Positions 11,415 through 22,174 of a DNA stretch of 64,000 nucleotides are shown piece after piece. The DNA comes from Vicugna pacos (taxonomy: Eukaryota > Chordata > Mammalia > Artiodactyla > Camelidae). The notes under the pieces were generated by a model. That model did not search any database and was not told the origin of the DNA. It saw only the letters and a list, made by a program, of their open reading frames with translations. How positions within the stretch are numbered: the first letter of the stretch is position 1; each line of letters starts with the position of its first letter. The stretch lies in assembly GCF_048564905.1 (NCBI RefSeq), contig NC_133018.1:3968001-4032000 (forward strand). The letters run 5' to 3'. The position numbers and the translations under genes were made by a program.

Positions 11415-12700
11415 TAGTCCCTTTGGCTCTATAACAGATGACCAGAGATGGGGTGGCTTATAAACCTGAGACTGTGTCTCACAGCTCTGGAGGCTGGGCA
11501 GCCCAAGGTCAAGGTGCTGGCTGATTCAGGGTCTGGAGAAGGAACCTTCCTGGTTCACACAGGGCCATCTTCTGACTGTGTCCTCACAATGCAGGTGGGG
11601 AGGGAGCTCCCTGGGGTCCCATTTAAATGGACACCAGCCCCCTGCGTCAAGACCCCAATGTTTTCACCTAAGCATCCCCAATTCCTCACCTGCAAATGCT
11701 ACCAAATTGGTGATGAGTTTCCAACATACGAATGTTGGGGACACATTGGTTCCAAGCATGGTTCCCATGGCTCCCAATCCATAACCCTCCATCCGATTCC
11801 TCCAATAGCCCCAAACGTCTTATCTTGACCCAGAGTCAACATGACAGACTGAGTCCAAAGACTCACCTCACTATGATCTAAACCATGCACGTGAGACTCA
11901 AGGGACAATCCACCCTCATGCAACTTCCCCCAAGCTGTGAACCTGGGAAAGCAAACCAATTATGTCCTCAAAATATAATGATGGGACAGTCACGGTCAGA
12001 GAAGCACCTTCCCAAAGGGAGAGACAGGACAGAACCGTGACAGGTCCCAGGTCTGCAAAACCAAATAAAGCAAACAGAAGAAAAACCCTCTGGCTGAGAG
12101 TAATTCTCCTTGTTTGATCCTTGGGCCCCCAGGCCCACTGGGGTGGCACTGTCACCCACAGCTCAGCAGGAGGTCCTGAAGCTACTCTGCTCAGTCTGCC
12201 CATGCACAAGGCCTCCCTGCCTGGGCCTGGGGATCCTCCTTTGAAATCGAAGTGGAGGCAGCCAGGCCCCCAGGACCCTGCACACAGGGAGGTGATGCAC
12301 AGAGATGCTGGTACCCCGGCCCCAACTGTGCACAGCAGGACAGGCCAATAAGTGGAGAAGACAGGCTTGGGGCAAAGAACAGTGGCTGTATTTGGAAAGC
12401 CAGCAGGTGAGGAAGATGATGGACGAAGGTCCCAAAGACCATTTACCAGAGTCGGAATTGAGGCTTCTTTTTTACCACAAGGGGACAGGGGTGGCTGGTG
12501 GTTGCAGCCTTCTCGTTGCCAGACAGACCCCAGTGGGGATGCGATCATCCTGTGTTGGCGCAGCTGTCCAGGTGGGTCTGGTCACACTGATGCTGCAACG
12601 GTCCCACAAGTCCCATGTGATTCTCTGCTCTGCAGCTTCTCATCTCCATGGGAATGAGAAGTGTTGTCCTTAAAGGTCCAGCCTGGCAGGTGAAGCCTTG
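11415..12700 (+). mobile_element. MaLR-type LTR element (fossil)
   Basis: 11415-11800 carries phrases typical of the MaLR (ERVL-MaLR) LTRs: 'ggtggcttataaacc', 'tctcacagctctggaggctg', 'cccaaggtcaaggtgctggc', 'ctgtgtcctcacaatg', and an end with 'acgaatgttggggacacatt'. The following ~900 bp (gtgagactcaag, cctttgaaatcgaagtggag, and others) resembles the internal part of such elements. Old and heavily decayed; right boundary is uncertain. Confidence 0.55.
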
Positions 12701-13349
12701 AGAAGGAGCTAAGGTTTACTTCTGGCTGTGGGCCATGTTCCCTTTCAAAGGTGCAGGGCCTGCAAGTCAGAGCACCATGGTTGGAGCCAAAGGAACAGAC
12801 CCAACACAGAGTCCAATTCCTTCTTCTCTGTGACGCCTGCTCCCTGTGCAGCAGCTCAGGAAGGAGACGCTGTACCTACAGACGCCCAGTCCCTGGAGGT
12901 GGAACTCCTGTTCCTCACGGCCCACAGGACCCTGAAGTCCTGTCAGCGTCCCAGGTCTGAGTCGTGGGGAAGTGGAGACAAGGGAACCAGGTCCCTGAGG
13001 TGACAGCCCTGTTCCTCTGGGCTGGGACAGGGGACGTGTGAGCCCAGGTCTGCCTGGGTGGACGTGTCATGGGTGGTGCCCAAGGGAGGGCAGCCCGGCC
13101 CTGAGAGCACAGGGGAGGGTGTGTGTCAGGTCCCCACACAGCTCTGAGGCGGCCGTCCCTGAAGAGATGCACCGAGCGGCCTCAAGTGCTGTCTGGACCC
13201 AGAGGTCATCGTGGGGCTGAGCTGCCAGCAGGGAGCAGAGACTGGTCCTGGGGCCCGGAGCATCAGTGTCACCCCAGCAGAGCAGGTGGTACTGGGCTGC
13301 CCTGGCCATCCCCGACACCGGTGTTGCCGGTGGATGTAACCGGTGTTCC

Positions 13350-13975
13350 AGCTTCTTGTCTGCCCCAGAAAGAATACAGAGACAAGACATAGTGGTTAAA
13401 GAAAGTAAAGTGAGGATTTATTAAGGGTTGGACAGTACAGTGTCAAAGGAAGACGGGCGGGCTCACGTGAGCGGCTGCCCTGAGTTTCTTGTCAAGTTAT
13501 TACACAGGGTGTGAAAATGAATGGGCGGAATAGTCATTGGGGACGGAAGGGTTTGGGGTCCTATTCCCTGATTATCATGCCAACTCCACCTTCCCAACGG
13601 AAGGAGGGAATTTTGTCCTTATTTAGTCTGGGTGGGAAGTGTCATGGCATCGGTGCATGATGGGTACTTCTGATCTGCAAGGCTAATTTTAGTGACATGA
13701 GGGCACAATGAGCCAAAGGTTACGTTTGGACATTGGACCTTGCTGCATTTTCTCACCTTTGTCATTCTCCAGGCCACTCATCACCACAAAAGTTGTGACC
13801 ACTTATCAGCCCAAGGGTTCCTGCTTTTCTTCCTCTGCCCAGGGACCCCTGGTGCTTACCTGATGTATGGTTTCCTGCCTTTGGCCTGTGCCCCTCCTTT
13901 CTGCCCAATTCCTGCCTTTTTTACTGTGACCCCCTTTCTCTGCTCATATCTAGCAATCTGCCTGCTGTGACACCA
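13350..13975 (-). mobile_element. Solitary LTR, ERV-like (fossil)
   Basis: Read on the minus strand it starts with TGTCACAGCAGG near 13973, runs through a U3-like part, and shows an AATAAA signal near 13420 followed by a CTTTCTGGGGCAGACAAG end. Typical LTR architecture without adjacent coding sequence. The family was not identified and the edges are approximate. Confidence 0.5.
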
Positions 13976-14123
13976 GGACCTGCTGTATGTCGATGTCACT
14001 GGTGTCTCTGCACAGGGAGGTTCTGCCTCCTGCCAATCCTGACTCTGAGGACTGTGGGGTGAGCACTGACTGCTTCCTGATTTCTACAGGGACAGAGAAT
14101 CCAGAAAAGTGCAGAGTCCAGAA

Positions 14124-14332
14124 TTCTGTGTGTTATGTGTGTATATGTGTATGTATGTGTGTATTGTGTGTGTATGTATTTGTGTACATATGTATGTGTG
14201 TGTATGTAGCTGTGTATGTATTTGTGTGTATTTGTGTAAGTATATGTGTATATGTGTGTCTATGTTGTGTGTGTACATATTGATGTACATGTGCGTGTAT
14301 GTAGGTGTGTGTGTATGTGTGTGTGTGTGTGA
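14124..14332. repeat. TG/TATG microsatellite
   Basis: About 210 bp of interrupted (TG)n and (TATG)n units on the plus strand. It produces long meaningless open frames on both strands. Confidence 0.95.
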
Positions 14333-14837
14333 TGGAAAGATTATGTCTTGTGTGTCCCTGGGGAGCTGTTCCCTCAAAGTCCAAACTGAGCCTCAGTGGC
14401 CCCTGTCCCTCTGGTGGCTTCTCCACTCTCCATGGATGGTTCTTCCAGCCAACCCATCCCTGGGGCTGCTTCTCTGGAAGCCCCTCCGGGGTCTGGAGCC
14501 TGGAACTCAGGAGGCCCTTGTCAGAAAGGCGACACCATGCAGCAGGGTTTCCTCCAGGCAGAAGGATGGCTTTAGGGCAGAGCTTCTCTGTGAGCCCCTC
14601 CCCATAATAGGAGACCAGGTCTTGTTGACATGGAGACACCTGTCCCCTGTCTTTCCTGCAGGACTGGGACAGAGGACATTTGTCACCACCACGGGGTCTG
14701 CGGATCCAGGAAAATCAGGGTGAGGGGAGCACACAACCCCCACCTTCCTGCTCCATCATTAGAACCGTAGTCCCTGAGCCCTGTGGTGTCCCGGTGTCTG
14801 TAGGCTGTGACCTCTACGCTGGGGAGAGCACAGGGGA

Positions 14838-14876
14838 GGTTTTAGTCTCACGTCCCTGTGGGTCTGGGGCACCGTG
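14838..14876 (-). promoter_or_regulatory. RSS of V5 gene at 14.9 kb
   Basis: Heptamer CACGGTG (14870-14876), 23-nt spacer, nonamer ACTAAAACC (14838-14846), minus strand. Same heptamer as the 8.6-kb V5 gene. Confidence 0.85.
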
Positions 14877-15362
14877 TGAGTGTACGAGCCACTGATGTAT
14901 GCAGAGCAGTAATACTCAGACTCATCCTCGGGTTGCAGCCCAGAGATGAGCAGAAGCCCTGCATTGGCCGAGGATCCAGAGAAGCGGCTTGGGACCCAGG
15001 AGTCCTGCTGCTTACTGGAGTCTGTGTAGTCGTACAGGAGATACTGGGGAGGGCTCCCTGCCTTCTGCTGGTTCCAGGATATGTAGTAGCTGCCAACACT
15101 GATCCCACTGCTCAGGGTGCAGGTAAGTCTGGTTGATGCTCCCAGCGATGCAGAGAGGGAGGGCGGCTGAGTCAGCACAAGCTGGGAGAGGGACCCTGCA
15201 AACACAGACACAAGAGGCAGAAGGGATGGGAACTGCAGGAAACATTCCCAGAGTCTGAGCCACGGGGGCTGCTGCAGGTGGGGACCTGAGATCCAGTCCC
15301 GGAGGCCCGTCCCTACCTGTGCAGTGAGAGAGGAGCAGGAGCAGCAGATGAGTCCAGGCCAT
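14877..15362 (-). CDS. IGLV5: IGLV5 V segment with 3-codon FR3 deletion
   Basis: The leader exon at 15317-15362 encodes MAWTHLLLLLLSHCTG. The V exon at 14877-15195 is 319 nt, exactly 9 nt shorter than the other full V5 exons. The missing codons are in FR3, where SGSKDASANAG of the sisters reads SGSSANAG, so the frame is kept. C23 (LTCTLS), W41 (YYISWNQQKAG, with Y42 changed to N) and C104 (DESEYYC) are present; CDR3 begins SAYISGSYT. Splice signals and RSS look usable, but the promoter octamer is changed. It could be expressed, although the FR3 loss and the N after W41 may affect folding; in IMGT terms functional or ORF. Confidence 0.85.
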
Positions 15363-15450
15363 GGTGCTCACAGCCTCTGGTCCCCATACTGAGGCTGGGC
15401 TGCCCCAGGCCTCCTTTTCTTGCCAACCTCTGCCAGTGGAGGGGCGTCCC

Positions 15451-15458
15451 ATGAAAAT
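15451..15458 (-). promoter_or_regulatory. Altered octamer of V5 gene at 14.9 kb
   Basis: The plus strand reads ATGAAAAT where sister V5 genes read ATGCAAAT; one mismatch inside the octamer core. About 90 bp upstream of the ATG. Confidence 0.75.
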
Positions 15459-15736
15459 GGGTTTCCCCCCAGGGACCGCCCACCCAACCCTGAGCCCTGG
15501 TGCTAGAGCTCAGCTCACAGCCCAGACTCAGGGGATGGAGGGTGGTCTCCCATTTGGGAGACCCGGGGAGGAAGCACCTGCTGAGACCAAGGGGTCCCTG
15601 CTCATGGGGACTCCACCAGCCAGAGAGGACACACTGCTGAGTCCCCATCAGGAGCACACGCCCCACCCACAGGCCCAGCTTCTTTGAGTGAGTGATCCTA
15701 CCTGAGCAGCTCTGCAGGGACCACAGGGCAGCCCCA

Positions 15737-15755
15737 CCGCGCCCCTTCCTGGTAA
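15737..15755 (-). promoter_or_regulatory. Decayed CTCF-like motif upstream of V5 (14.9 kb)
   Basis: The plus strand reads CCGCGCCCCTTCCTGGTAA at 375 bp from the ATG, the usual V5 distance, but it departs from the CTCF core at several positions. Confidence 0.3.
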
Positions 15756-16170
15756 AATGTGGAAAATGAAAAACAAAGAAAAGCTAACACAATTTCTAAT
15801 TTAAAACATAAAATAAAATGCATACTTTCCTGGGAAGGTACAATTTGGCTCTATTAGGTGAAATATGTAAACACTGATTTCTTAAGAAAAATAAAATTTT
15901 TATTATGTAATTACACTTAGGAAAACATATAATTTTTTTCTCAACGACTATCTAAAAAATCTACAGAGATCAAATGGTTCTAAATGAATGGATTTGTTCA
16001 TTTTTTTTTTTACAAAATATTGAACAAGATGTAAACTTTCCCAGTTCTTTGAGAAAGCAGTTAAAACAGTTAGAAATATACCTGGTAAATAAGATATTCA
16101 AGACTTGTCATAAATATCATATATTTGGACACAAAATTAGGAGAATCGTCCAAGTACAACTAACATTAGT
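15756..16170. repeat. AT-rich locus block, copy 1 (partial)
   Basis: AT-rich sequence shared with 18775-19480, 34370-35080 and 41556-42160, for example 'gaaagcagttaaaacagtta' followed by 'cctggtaaataagat' here. It is the shortest copy and ends near 16170. A short part resembles decayed L1 ORF2 (in the 41.9-kb copy), but most of the block is unidentified. Confidence 0.65.
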
Positions 16171-17250
16171 GCTCACAGCTCACAGAGAGCAGGACCCCTA
16201 AGCAGGCTTGATTGCTCTCTCACACCTGTGCTGTCTTGCTGTTTACCGGGCGGCCAGCAGTCTGGGGGAAAGCCGGTTGCACAGACGCCAGGGTCCAGTC
16301 CGACTCCACACCCACTGGGTGCACTCCCTGACCCCCGTTCTCTATCTCCCAGAACGCACTGTGCACAGCACCCTTGGGGACATCAGGGACAGCAGTGGCT
16401 CCAGACTTTCCATCTGTTGCTGATGTCCCTCAGATGAGAGAGGGGCTGTGAGACGCCAGCGCCGGGGCCTCCAACCCGGCGCCCCCTGGATCATGGCACA
16501 GTGATCCCAGTGCAGCTGGTTCTCCAACAGTGACATTCATGTAGTGCTCTCGGGAAGCTTGTTAAAGCAGTGATGGGCGGACACCCACACAGATTTCTTT
16601 CTTTCTTTCTTTTTTTAATTTTCTTGAGAACTTTATTGAGCAAAGCATCCCCCAAATGACTTAAAGAGCTACCTGTGACGTGTTCCTCTCTCTGGCTGTG
16701 GGTGCAGACACATAGACATTACAGACGCCGTAGTAGCCATGTAAAAGGCTTCCTCAGCTGCCTCTCTCCCCATCTACTTGTGTTTTCACCAAGTTTACAG
16801 GGGAAGAGCTGGGGCACTTTTTCAAAAAACCTCGTCTCCCACAACAAAGCAGTTGAGGTTGGGAGGCAGTGTCCTCTTCCCACGTCCTGAAGCCTCTGAA
16901 TGTCATTATACAGACTTTGGCCTTTGGCTCCTGACTCAACTGCGGGCCGCAGTGGTCAACTGAGAAAATGAACATACGTATGTGATGGTTTTGGAATACT
17001 GCTGGGGCCTCTGAGTCTCACTGTTGACTTAAAATTCCGGAGCTGAACCCCATCCCCCTCAACAGAGTCAGGAATGGAGAGAGGAAGCCCAGTCTTGGTC
17101 AGGCGGGGAAGATGGACACACCCTGGGAGAGGCTGGAGGAGGCACATGGTCTGGACAGGACCTGGGGGCATAGCACCCCCTACCGCTGTGGTGCTAAAAT
17201 TTCACATACTCTCTTCCTCACCTGCCCCTCAGGACTCAGCTCACTGAGCT
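16171..17250. other. Intergenic, nothing recognised
   Basis: No V element. It includes a short CTTT microsatellite at about 16594-16613. The sequence near 17050-17170, before the V8 RSS, matches 32640-32770, so the V8 unit begins at roughly 17.05 kb. Confidence 0.5.
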
Positions 17251-17258
17251 CAGGGGGA

Positions 17259-17297
17259 GGTTTTGGTAGCTCTTCCCCGTGAGTTTACATCACTGAG
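17259..17297 (-). promoter_or_regulatory. RSS of V8 gene at 17.3 kb, poor heptamer
   Basis: Nonamer ACCAAAACC (17259-17267), 23-nt spacer, heptamer CTCAGTG (17291-17297). The second heptamer base is T in place of A. The first three bases CAC are the most important for RAG cutting, so joining is expected to be poor. The sister V8 at 32.9 kb has the consensus CACAGTG. Confidence 0.8.
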
Positions 17298-17760
17298 TTA
17301 GTGTAACTGCCACTACCCATATATATACAGCACAGTAATAGTCGGCCTCATCCTCGGGCTGGGCCCCCGTGATGGTGAGGGTGGTTTTGTTCCCAGAGAT
17401 GGATCCAGAGAAGCGACTGGGGACACCAGAGAGGCAGCTGCTTGTGCTGTAGATAAGAGTGTGTAGAACCTGGCCTGGTGTCTGCTGGATCCAACCAGGG
17501 TAGTTACTGGTAGTGACAGACCCAGAGCTGAGGCCACAGGTGAGTGTGACTGTCCCTCCTGGAGACACTGACAGGGACGGCTTCTGGGTCACCACAGTCT
17601 GAGAATCCACCCCTAAAAGGCACAGGAGAGAGACAGGGGTGGAAATGGGGACAAGGGTCACTCCAATACCTGGTTGTAGGCACCCCCCAAGGACTCAGCA
17701 TTCTGGCCCCTGACCTGAGCCATGAGCGAGGAGCCCGAGCAGAAGCACCGTCCAGGCCAT
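17298..17760 (-). CDS. IGLV8: IGLV8 V segment, open frame, impaired RSS
   Basis: The leader exon at 17715-17760 encodes [16 protein letters not shown] and the V exon is 17298-17612. The mature protein begins [20 protein letters not shown], close to human IGLV8-61 from memory. C23 ([10 protein letters not shown]), W41 ([11 protein letters not shown]) and C104 (DEADYYC) are present; Y42 is Ile. CDR2 contains an extra Cys (STSSCLSG). In CDR3 a TATATATA run adds 2 nt relative to the sister gene, so the germline CDR3 reads AVYIWVVAV, not an AVYMGSG-like peptide; V-J joining could still restore frame. The heptamer is CTCAGTG. The coding part is intact, but recombination is doubtful. Confidence 0.88.
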
Positions 17761-17865
17761 GGTGGGGACTCTCCTGGGACGTGGCTCCTCAGCCTCCTGG
17801 GCTGCACTGTGGGGTCCTCGGGCCTTTTCATGCCTCCTGGACCCACTGGGAGGAGAAGGGGCTTT

Positions 17866-17873
17866 ATGCAAAT
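17866..17873 (-). promoter_or_regulatory. Octamer of V8 gene at 17.3 kb
   Basis: Consensus ATGCAAAT on the plus strand, about 106 bp upstream of the ATG. Confidence 0.88.
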
Positions 17874-18311
17874 CAGCTTCCTCCCTCTCCCTACCCAATG
17901 TCACCTGCTGTCCCCTGGGAGAGGTCTGTATCGAGCAGATGCAGGAACGTCACCCTGACCCATAAGGCACAGTGATGAGAGATTGAGTGATGGGGTGACG
18001 CCTGTCACCAAGTGTGCTCCCCCAGCCCCTGTGACCTCAGTCTTAAATCCCTTCCCGGCAGAGCCTGAGGGCTGAAGGCGGAGATGGTGGGTTCCTCCCA
18101 TCTGGGCCCTGAAATCTAGTCCCCCCACAGCTACCCCCATCCCTGGGACAGGTCTCCCTTCCTCTGTGAAAACCCTGCTTTTCTCCTTCGGAGGAGCTGA
18201 GCTGTCCCTCCTCCTCCAGCACTGAGCCCACTGGGAAGTCACAGAGCCTGTGACTGGGGTGGGAGGGACAGGGGTCTCACTGGTCTCAGTCCTGGACCAC
18301 AGGGCAGCCCC

Positions 18312-18330
18312 ACAGCATGCTTTGCTGGTC
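18312..18330 (-). promoter_or_regulatory. Decayed CTCF-like motif upstream of V8 (17.3 kb)
   Basis: The plus strand reads CAGCATGCTTTGCTGGTCA, the same site as at 33911 for the sister V8 gene (552 and 554 bp from the ATG). The flanking sequence fits the pattern but the CCCCCT core has been lost. Confidence 0.3.
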
Positions 18331-18599
18331 ACGGGGCACAGTGTCACCGAGGACCAGAGACCTGAGGGCCCAGCTGTTGGGCAGCTCACCTGGTCTCCAT
18401 TCACAGGTCCATGGTTGGCTTCCCTGATTCTGTGGTTCATTTCTGCTGAGTCACATCCTACGTTTACATTTCCAAATGGAGTCCTGGCCCATGGAAGCTG
18501 TAAAGCTGTGCGTATGGAACCATTAAATGTTGCAGTGCCCTCCCCTCTTCATGAAGTACAGTCTAGAAAAGCAAACTGATGCACAGGTGCCCCTGTGCA

Positions 18600-20589
18600 G
18601 GTGTCAGTGAAAAAAGGACAGGAAGTTGGTTCAAATCACGTGTAGGAGGACTGCTCAGTACCCATCAGGAGCACAGGCCCCACCTCCAGGCCCAGCTCCC
18701 GGGAGTGCTTGGTCCTCCCTAAGCAGCTGTGCAGGGACCAGAGGGCAGCCTCACCTCGTCCCCTCCTGGTAGAATGTGGAAAATGAAAAAAATTTTTAAA
18801 ATGGTAACCTGGAAAAAAGAGATAAAATGCATTTTTCCTAAGGAAAATGCAACACTGTCACTAATAGAGAAAATAAGAAAACGGACTAATTTCCAAGGAG
18901 AAAACCCCAAAATTTTATTATGCAATTATTCCACACACAGACATAACATACACATATTCATCCAGAATCTCTAACAAAACCTCAGCAATCACATGTTTCC
19001 AACAGATCTGATTTCTATGTTTTTTAAAAAATATTGAAAAAGATGTAATTTCCAACTACTTTCAGAAAGCAGTTAAAACAGTTATAAACACCTGTAAATA
19101 AAATAGGAAAAACAAGTAAAATTACAAACCTCTATCATTAAACATAAAACCAAATGTCCTAAACAAAATATTAACAAAGAGATTATAATACCAGATGGTA
19201 AACTGATAATGTAATTAACTGTCATTTATCCTAATACACATGTTGTGCTTTATATTCAAACATTTAAAAATATAAATTTAACTAAAATAATAAAAATGAT
19301 AATATTAAACCCACATAAATATAGTGTTACCAACAGTCAGTTTTCCAGTGTTCAACTTGTCTTTCATATTAAGTCATGTAAATTTAAATTTAACACCATA
19401 AGAGCAAAAACCACATAAAACTTGAAGCATACACATTAGTAATATGCTAACACACTCTCATTTAGACACACACACACACGCACACACACAGACAACATCA
19501 CACAGGTTCCACGGGGAGGACTCTGCCCACGAGATGTGTCTCCTCTGGACAGACTCTCGCAGGAGCCCACGTCCTCCTTGAAACACGCGCTGACTCCTCA
19601 CCTCCTAACAGCCCCTCCCAGATCTGGACTTGGAAAAGACTCCGTGGAGGATGGGGAGGAGGTGACCCTGATCTGCACCATGTGCTGAGGGAGCAGGACT
19701 AGGAGCTCCCGGGTGATGGGGCCTCACAGGGAGGACGGTCACACGTCAGGGAGGACAGTTTGCCCAAAACCCCCTGGAGTCTGACTCGTTGACCAGCTGT
19801 CTGTGCCAACACCCACTGTGGCACTCTGTGTTCTGCCCCTTGCTGTCTACAGGGACACCTCCTCCAGGCACAGGGATGGCCCCTGGCCCCATGCACAGGA
19901 TACCTTTTTACAGCAGTCTTTTCATGTGACCCCAGGAGAGGAGGGAGAGTTCCTGGTTCCTGGGACCCCTTCCTCATATCTGCTTCACCATGCTGGTGTC
20001 TTCCTTGATGTAGCTTCCACCCTTCTTGATCTTATACTTTCTTTTTCCTCCCACTAGATTTTGTCCTGGGACATAATAAGGCCTAATGCCTGTTCCCAGC
20101 ACAGCCTTCCAGTCCCCACAGGACATGATGGGGTCAGTGTGAACCCATCGCCTAGACCCTGACTAGGAGGATTGCAGACCCCCAGCCCTGAGGTCTGGGT
20201 CCAGTCTGGAGCCGAGTCTCTGCCGTCTCAGCCTGACCTGTCCGGTTTGTCTTTTTCCTCATCAAGATCTGACAGGTGCACCCAAGAATGTGTTAGTCCT
20301 GGCTGCAGAAAGGAACCTTCTGGGTAGATGTCAATACAAAGTGGTAAGCATTCCATCCCTGAAGTGCCTGCCAGTCGATCAGGAGGAGACGTTATGGTCC
20401 TGTGCTTTCCAAAGCCATGGGATCTAGCATGTGGGAAGCACTGAGAACACGTGTCCCGGCTTCTTCCTTCCAGTCTGTACTTCCAGGTCCTTGACAATTA
20501 ACAGCAGAAGGTAAATGTTCTACTGAATGTGAGATGAGCATCCCGTAGAGACACACTTCTGGGATAACTGATGGTCGGTCATCTATCAC
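18600..20589. repeat. AT-rich block and V1 upstream flank, copy A
   Basis: This roughly 2-kb unit recurs at 34200-36180 and 41500-43265. It holds an AT-rich half (to about 19480, ending in a CA microsatellite at 19471-19492) and a GC-richer half (19500-20589). No gene was recognised. In this copy it is separated from the V1 side by an L1 insertion. Confidence 0.75.
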
Positions 20590-20606
20590 GAGTGAGTCTT
20601 TTTCTT
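20590..20606. repeat. Target-site duplication, left, of L1
   Basis: GAGTGAGTCTTTTTCTT, repeated exactly at 22158-22174. Confidence 0.9.
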
Positions 20607-22157
20607 TAAATTTTCTTTTATTTTTTTACATTTTTTATTGATTCATAATCATTTTACAGTGTTGTGTCAAATTCCAGTGTTCAGCACAATTTTTCAGTCA
20701 TTCATGGACATATACACCCTCATTGTCACATTTTTTCCTCTGTGATTTATCATAACATTTTGTGTATATTTCCCTGTGCTATACAGTGTAATCTTGTTTA
20801 TCTATTCTACAATTTTGAAATCCCAGTCTATCCCTTCCCACCCTCTACCCCCCCCCCCCCGGTAACAACAAGTCTGTATTCTCTGTCCATGAGTCTATTT
20901 CTGTCCTGTATTTATGATTTGTTTTTGTTTGTTTGTTTGTATTTGTTTTTTAGATTCCACCTATGAGCGATCTCATATGATATTTTTCTTTCTCTTTCTG
21001 GCTTACTTCACTTAGAATGACATTCTCTAGGAGCATCCATGTTGCTGCAGATGGCATTGTGTTGTCATTTTTATGGCTGAGTAGTATTCCATTGTATAAA
21101 TATACCACTTCTTCTTTATCCAGTCACCTGTTGATGGACATTTAGGTTGTTTCCATGTTTTGGCTATTGTAAATAGTGCTGCTATGAACATTGGGGTGCA
21201 GGTGTCATCCTGAAGTAGGGTTCCTTCTGGATACAAGCCCAGGAGTGGGATTCCTGGGTCATATGGTAAGTCTATTCCTAGTCTTTTGAGGAATCTCCAC
21301 ACTGTTTTCCATAGTGGCTGCACCAAACTGCATTCCCACCAGCAGGGTAGGAGGGTTCCCCTTTCTCCACAGCCTCTCCAGCATTTGTCATTTTTGGATT
21401 TTTGAATGACGGCCATTCTGACTGGTGTGAGGTGATACCTCATTGTAGTTTTGATTTGCATTTCTCTGATAATTAGTGATATTGAACATTTTTTCATGTG
21501 CTTTTTGATCATTTGTATGTCTTCCTTGGAGAGTTGCTTGTTTAGGGCTTCTGCCCATTTTTGGATTGGGTTGTTTATTTTTTTCTTATTGAGTCGTATG
21601 AGCTGCTTATATATTTTGGAGATCAAGTCTGTGTCGGTTTCACTTGCAAAAATTTTCTCCCATTCCGTAGGTTTTCTTCTTGTTTTATTTCTGGTTTCCT
21701 TTGCTCTGCAGAAGCTTGTAAGTTTCATTAGGTTCCATTTGTTTATTCTTGCTTTTATTTCTTCTAGGAGAAAATTTTTGAAATGTATGTCAGATAATGT
21801 TTTGCCTATGTTTTCCTCTAGGAGGTTTATTGTATCTTGTCTTATGTTTAAGTCTTTAATCCATTTTGAGTTGATTTTTGTATATGGTGTAAGGGTGTGT
21901 TCTAGCTTCATTGTTTTACATGCTGCTGTCCAGTTTTCCCAACACCATTTGCTGAAGAGACTGTCTTTATTCCATTGTATATTCTTGCCTCCTTTGTCGA
22001 AAATTAGTTGACCAAAGGTTTGTGGGTTCATTTCTGGGCTCTCTATTCTGTTCCATTGGTCCATATGTCTGTTTTGGTACCAATACCATGCTGTCTTGAT
22101 GACTGTAGCTCTACAGTATTGTCTGAAGTCTGGGAGAGTTATTCCTCCAGCCTTCAA
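20607..22157 (-). mobile_element. Young 5'-truncated LINE-1
   Basis: On the minus strand this is the 3' part of an L1. An uninterrupted 376-codon frame (21027-22157) covers the C-terminal part of ORF2, with the typical phrases [13 protein letters not shown] and MEYYSAIK, followed by the 3' UTR and an A-rich tail (T-rich at 20607-20640 on the plus strand). It is flanked by perfect 17-bp target duplications. The reverse-transcriptase core and ORF1 are absent. The open frame and perfect duplication suggest a fairly recent insertion. The sister units at about 36185 and 43268 lack it. Confidence 0.95.
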
Positions 22158-22174
22158 GAGTGAGTCTTTTTCTT
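22158..22174. repeat. Target-site duplication, right, of L1
   Basis: GAGTGAGTCTTTTTCTT, an exact copy of 20590-20606. Confidence 0.9.

Noticed and set aside
11916-12548. 210-codon minus-strand open frame
   Set aside because: It lies in sequence that resembles the decayed internal part of a MaLR element, matches no protein I know, and reads against the element's apparent direction.
14084-14723. Long open frames of Cys/Val/Tyr or His/Thr repeats
   Set aside because: They are translations of the TG/TATG microsatellite and its flank on both strands.
21451-22011. 186-codon plus-strand frame rich in Phe and Leu
   Set aside because: Antisense shadow of the L1 ORF2 segment on the minus strand.
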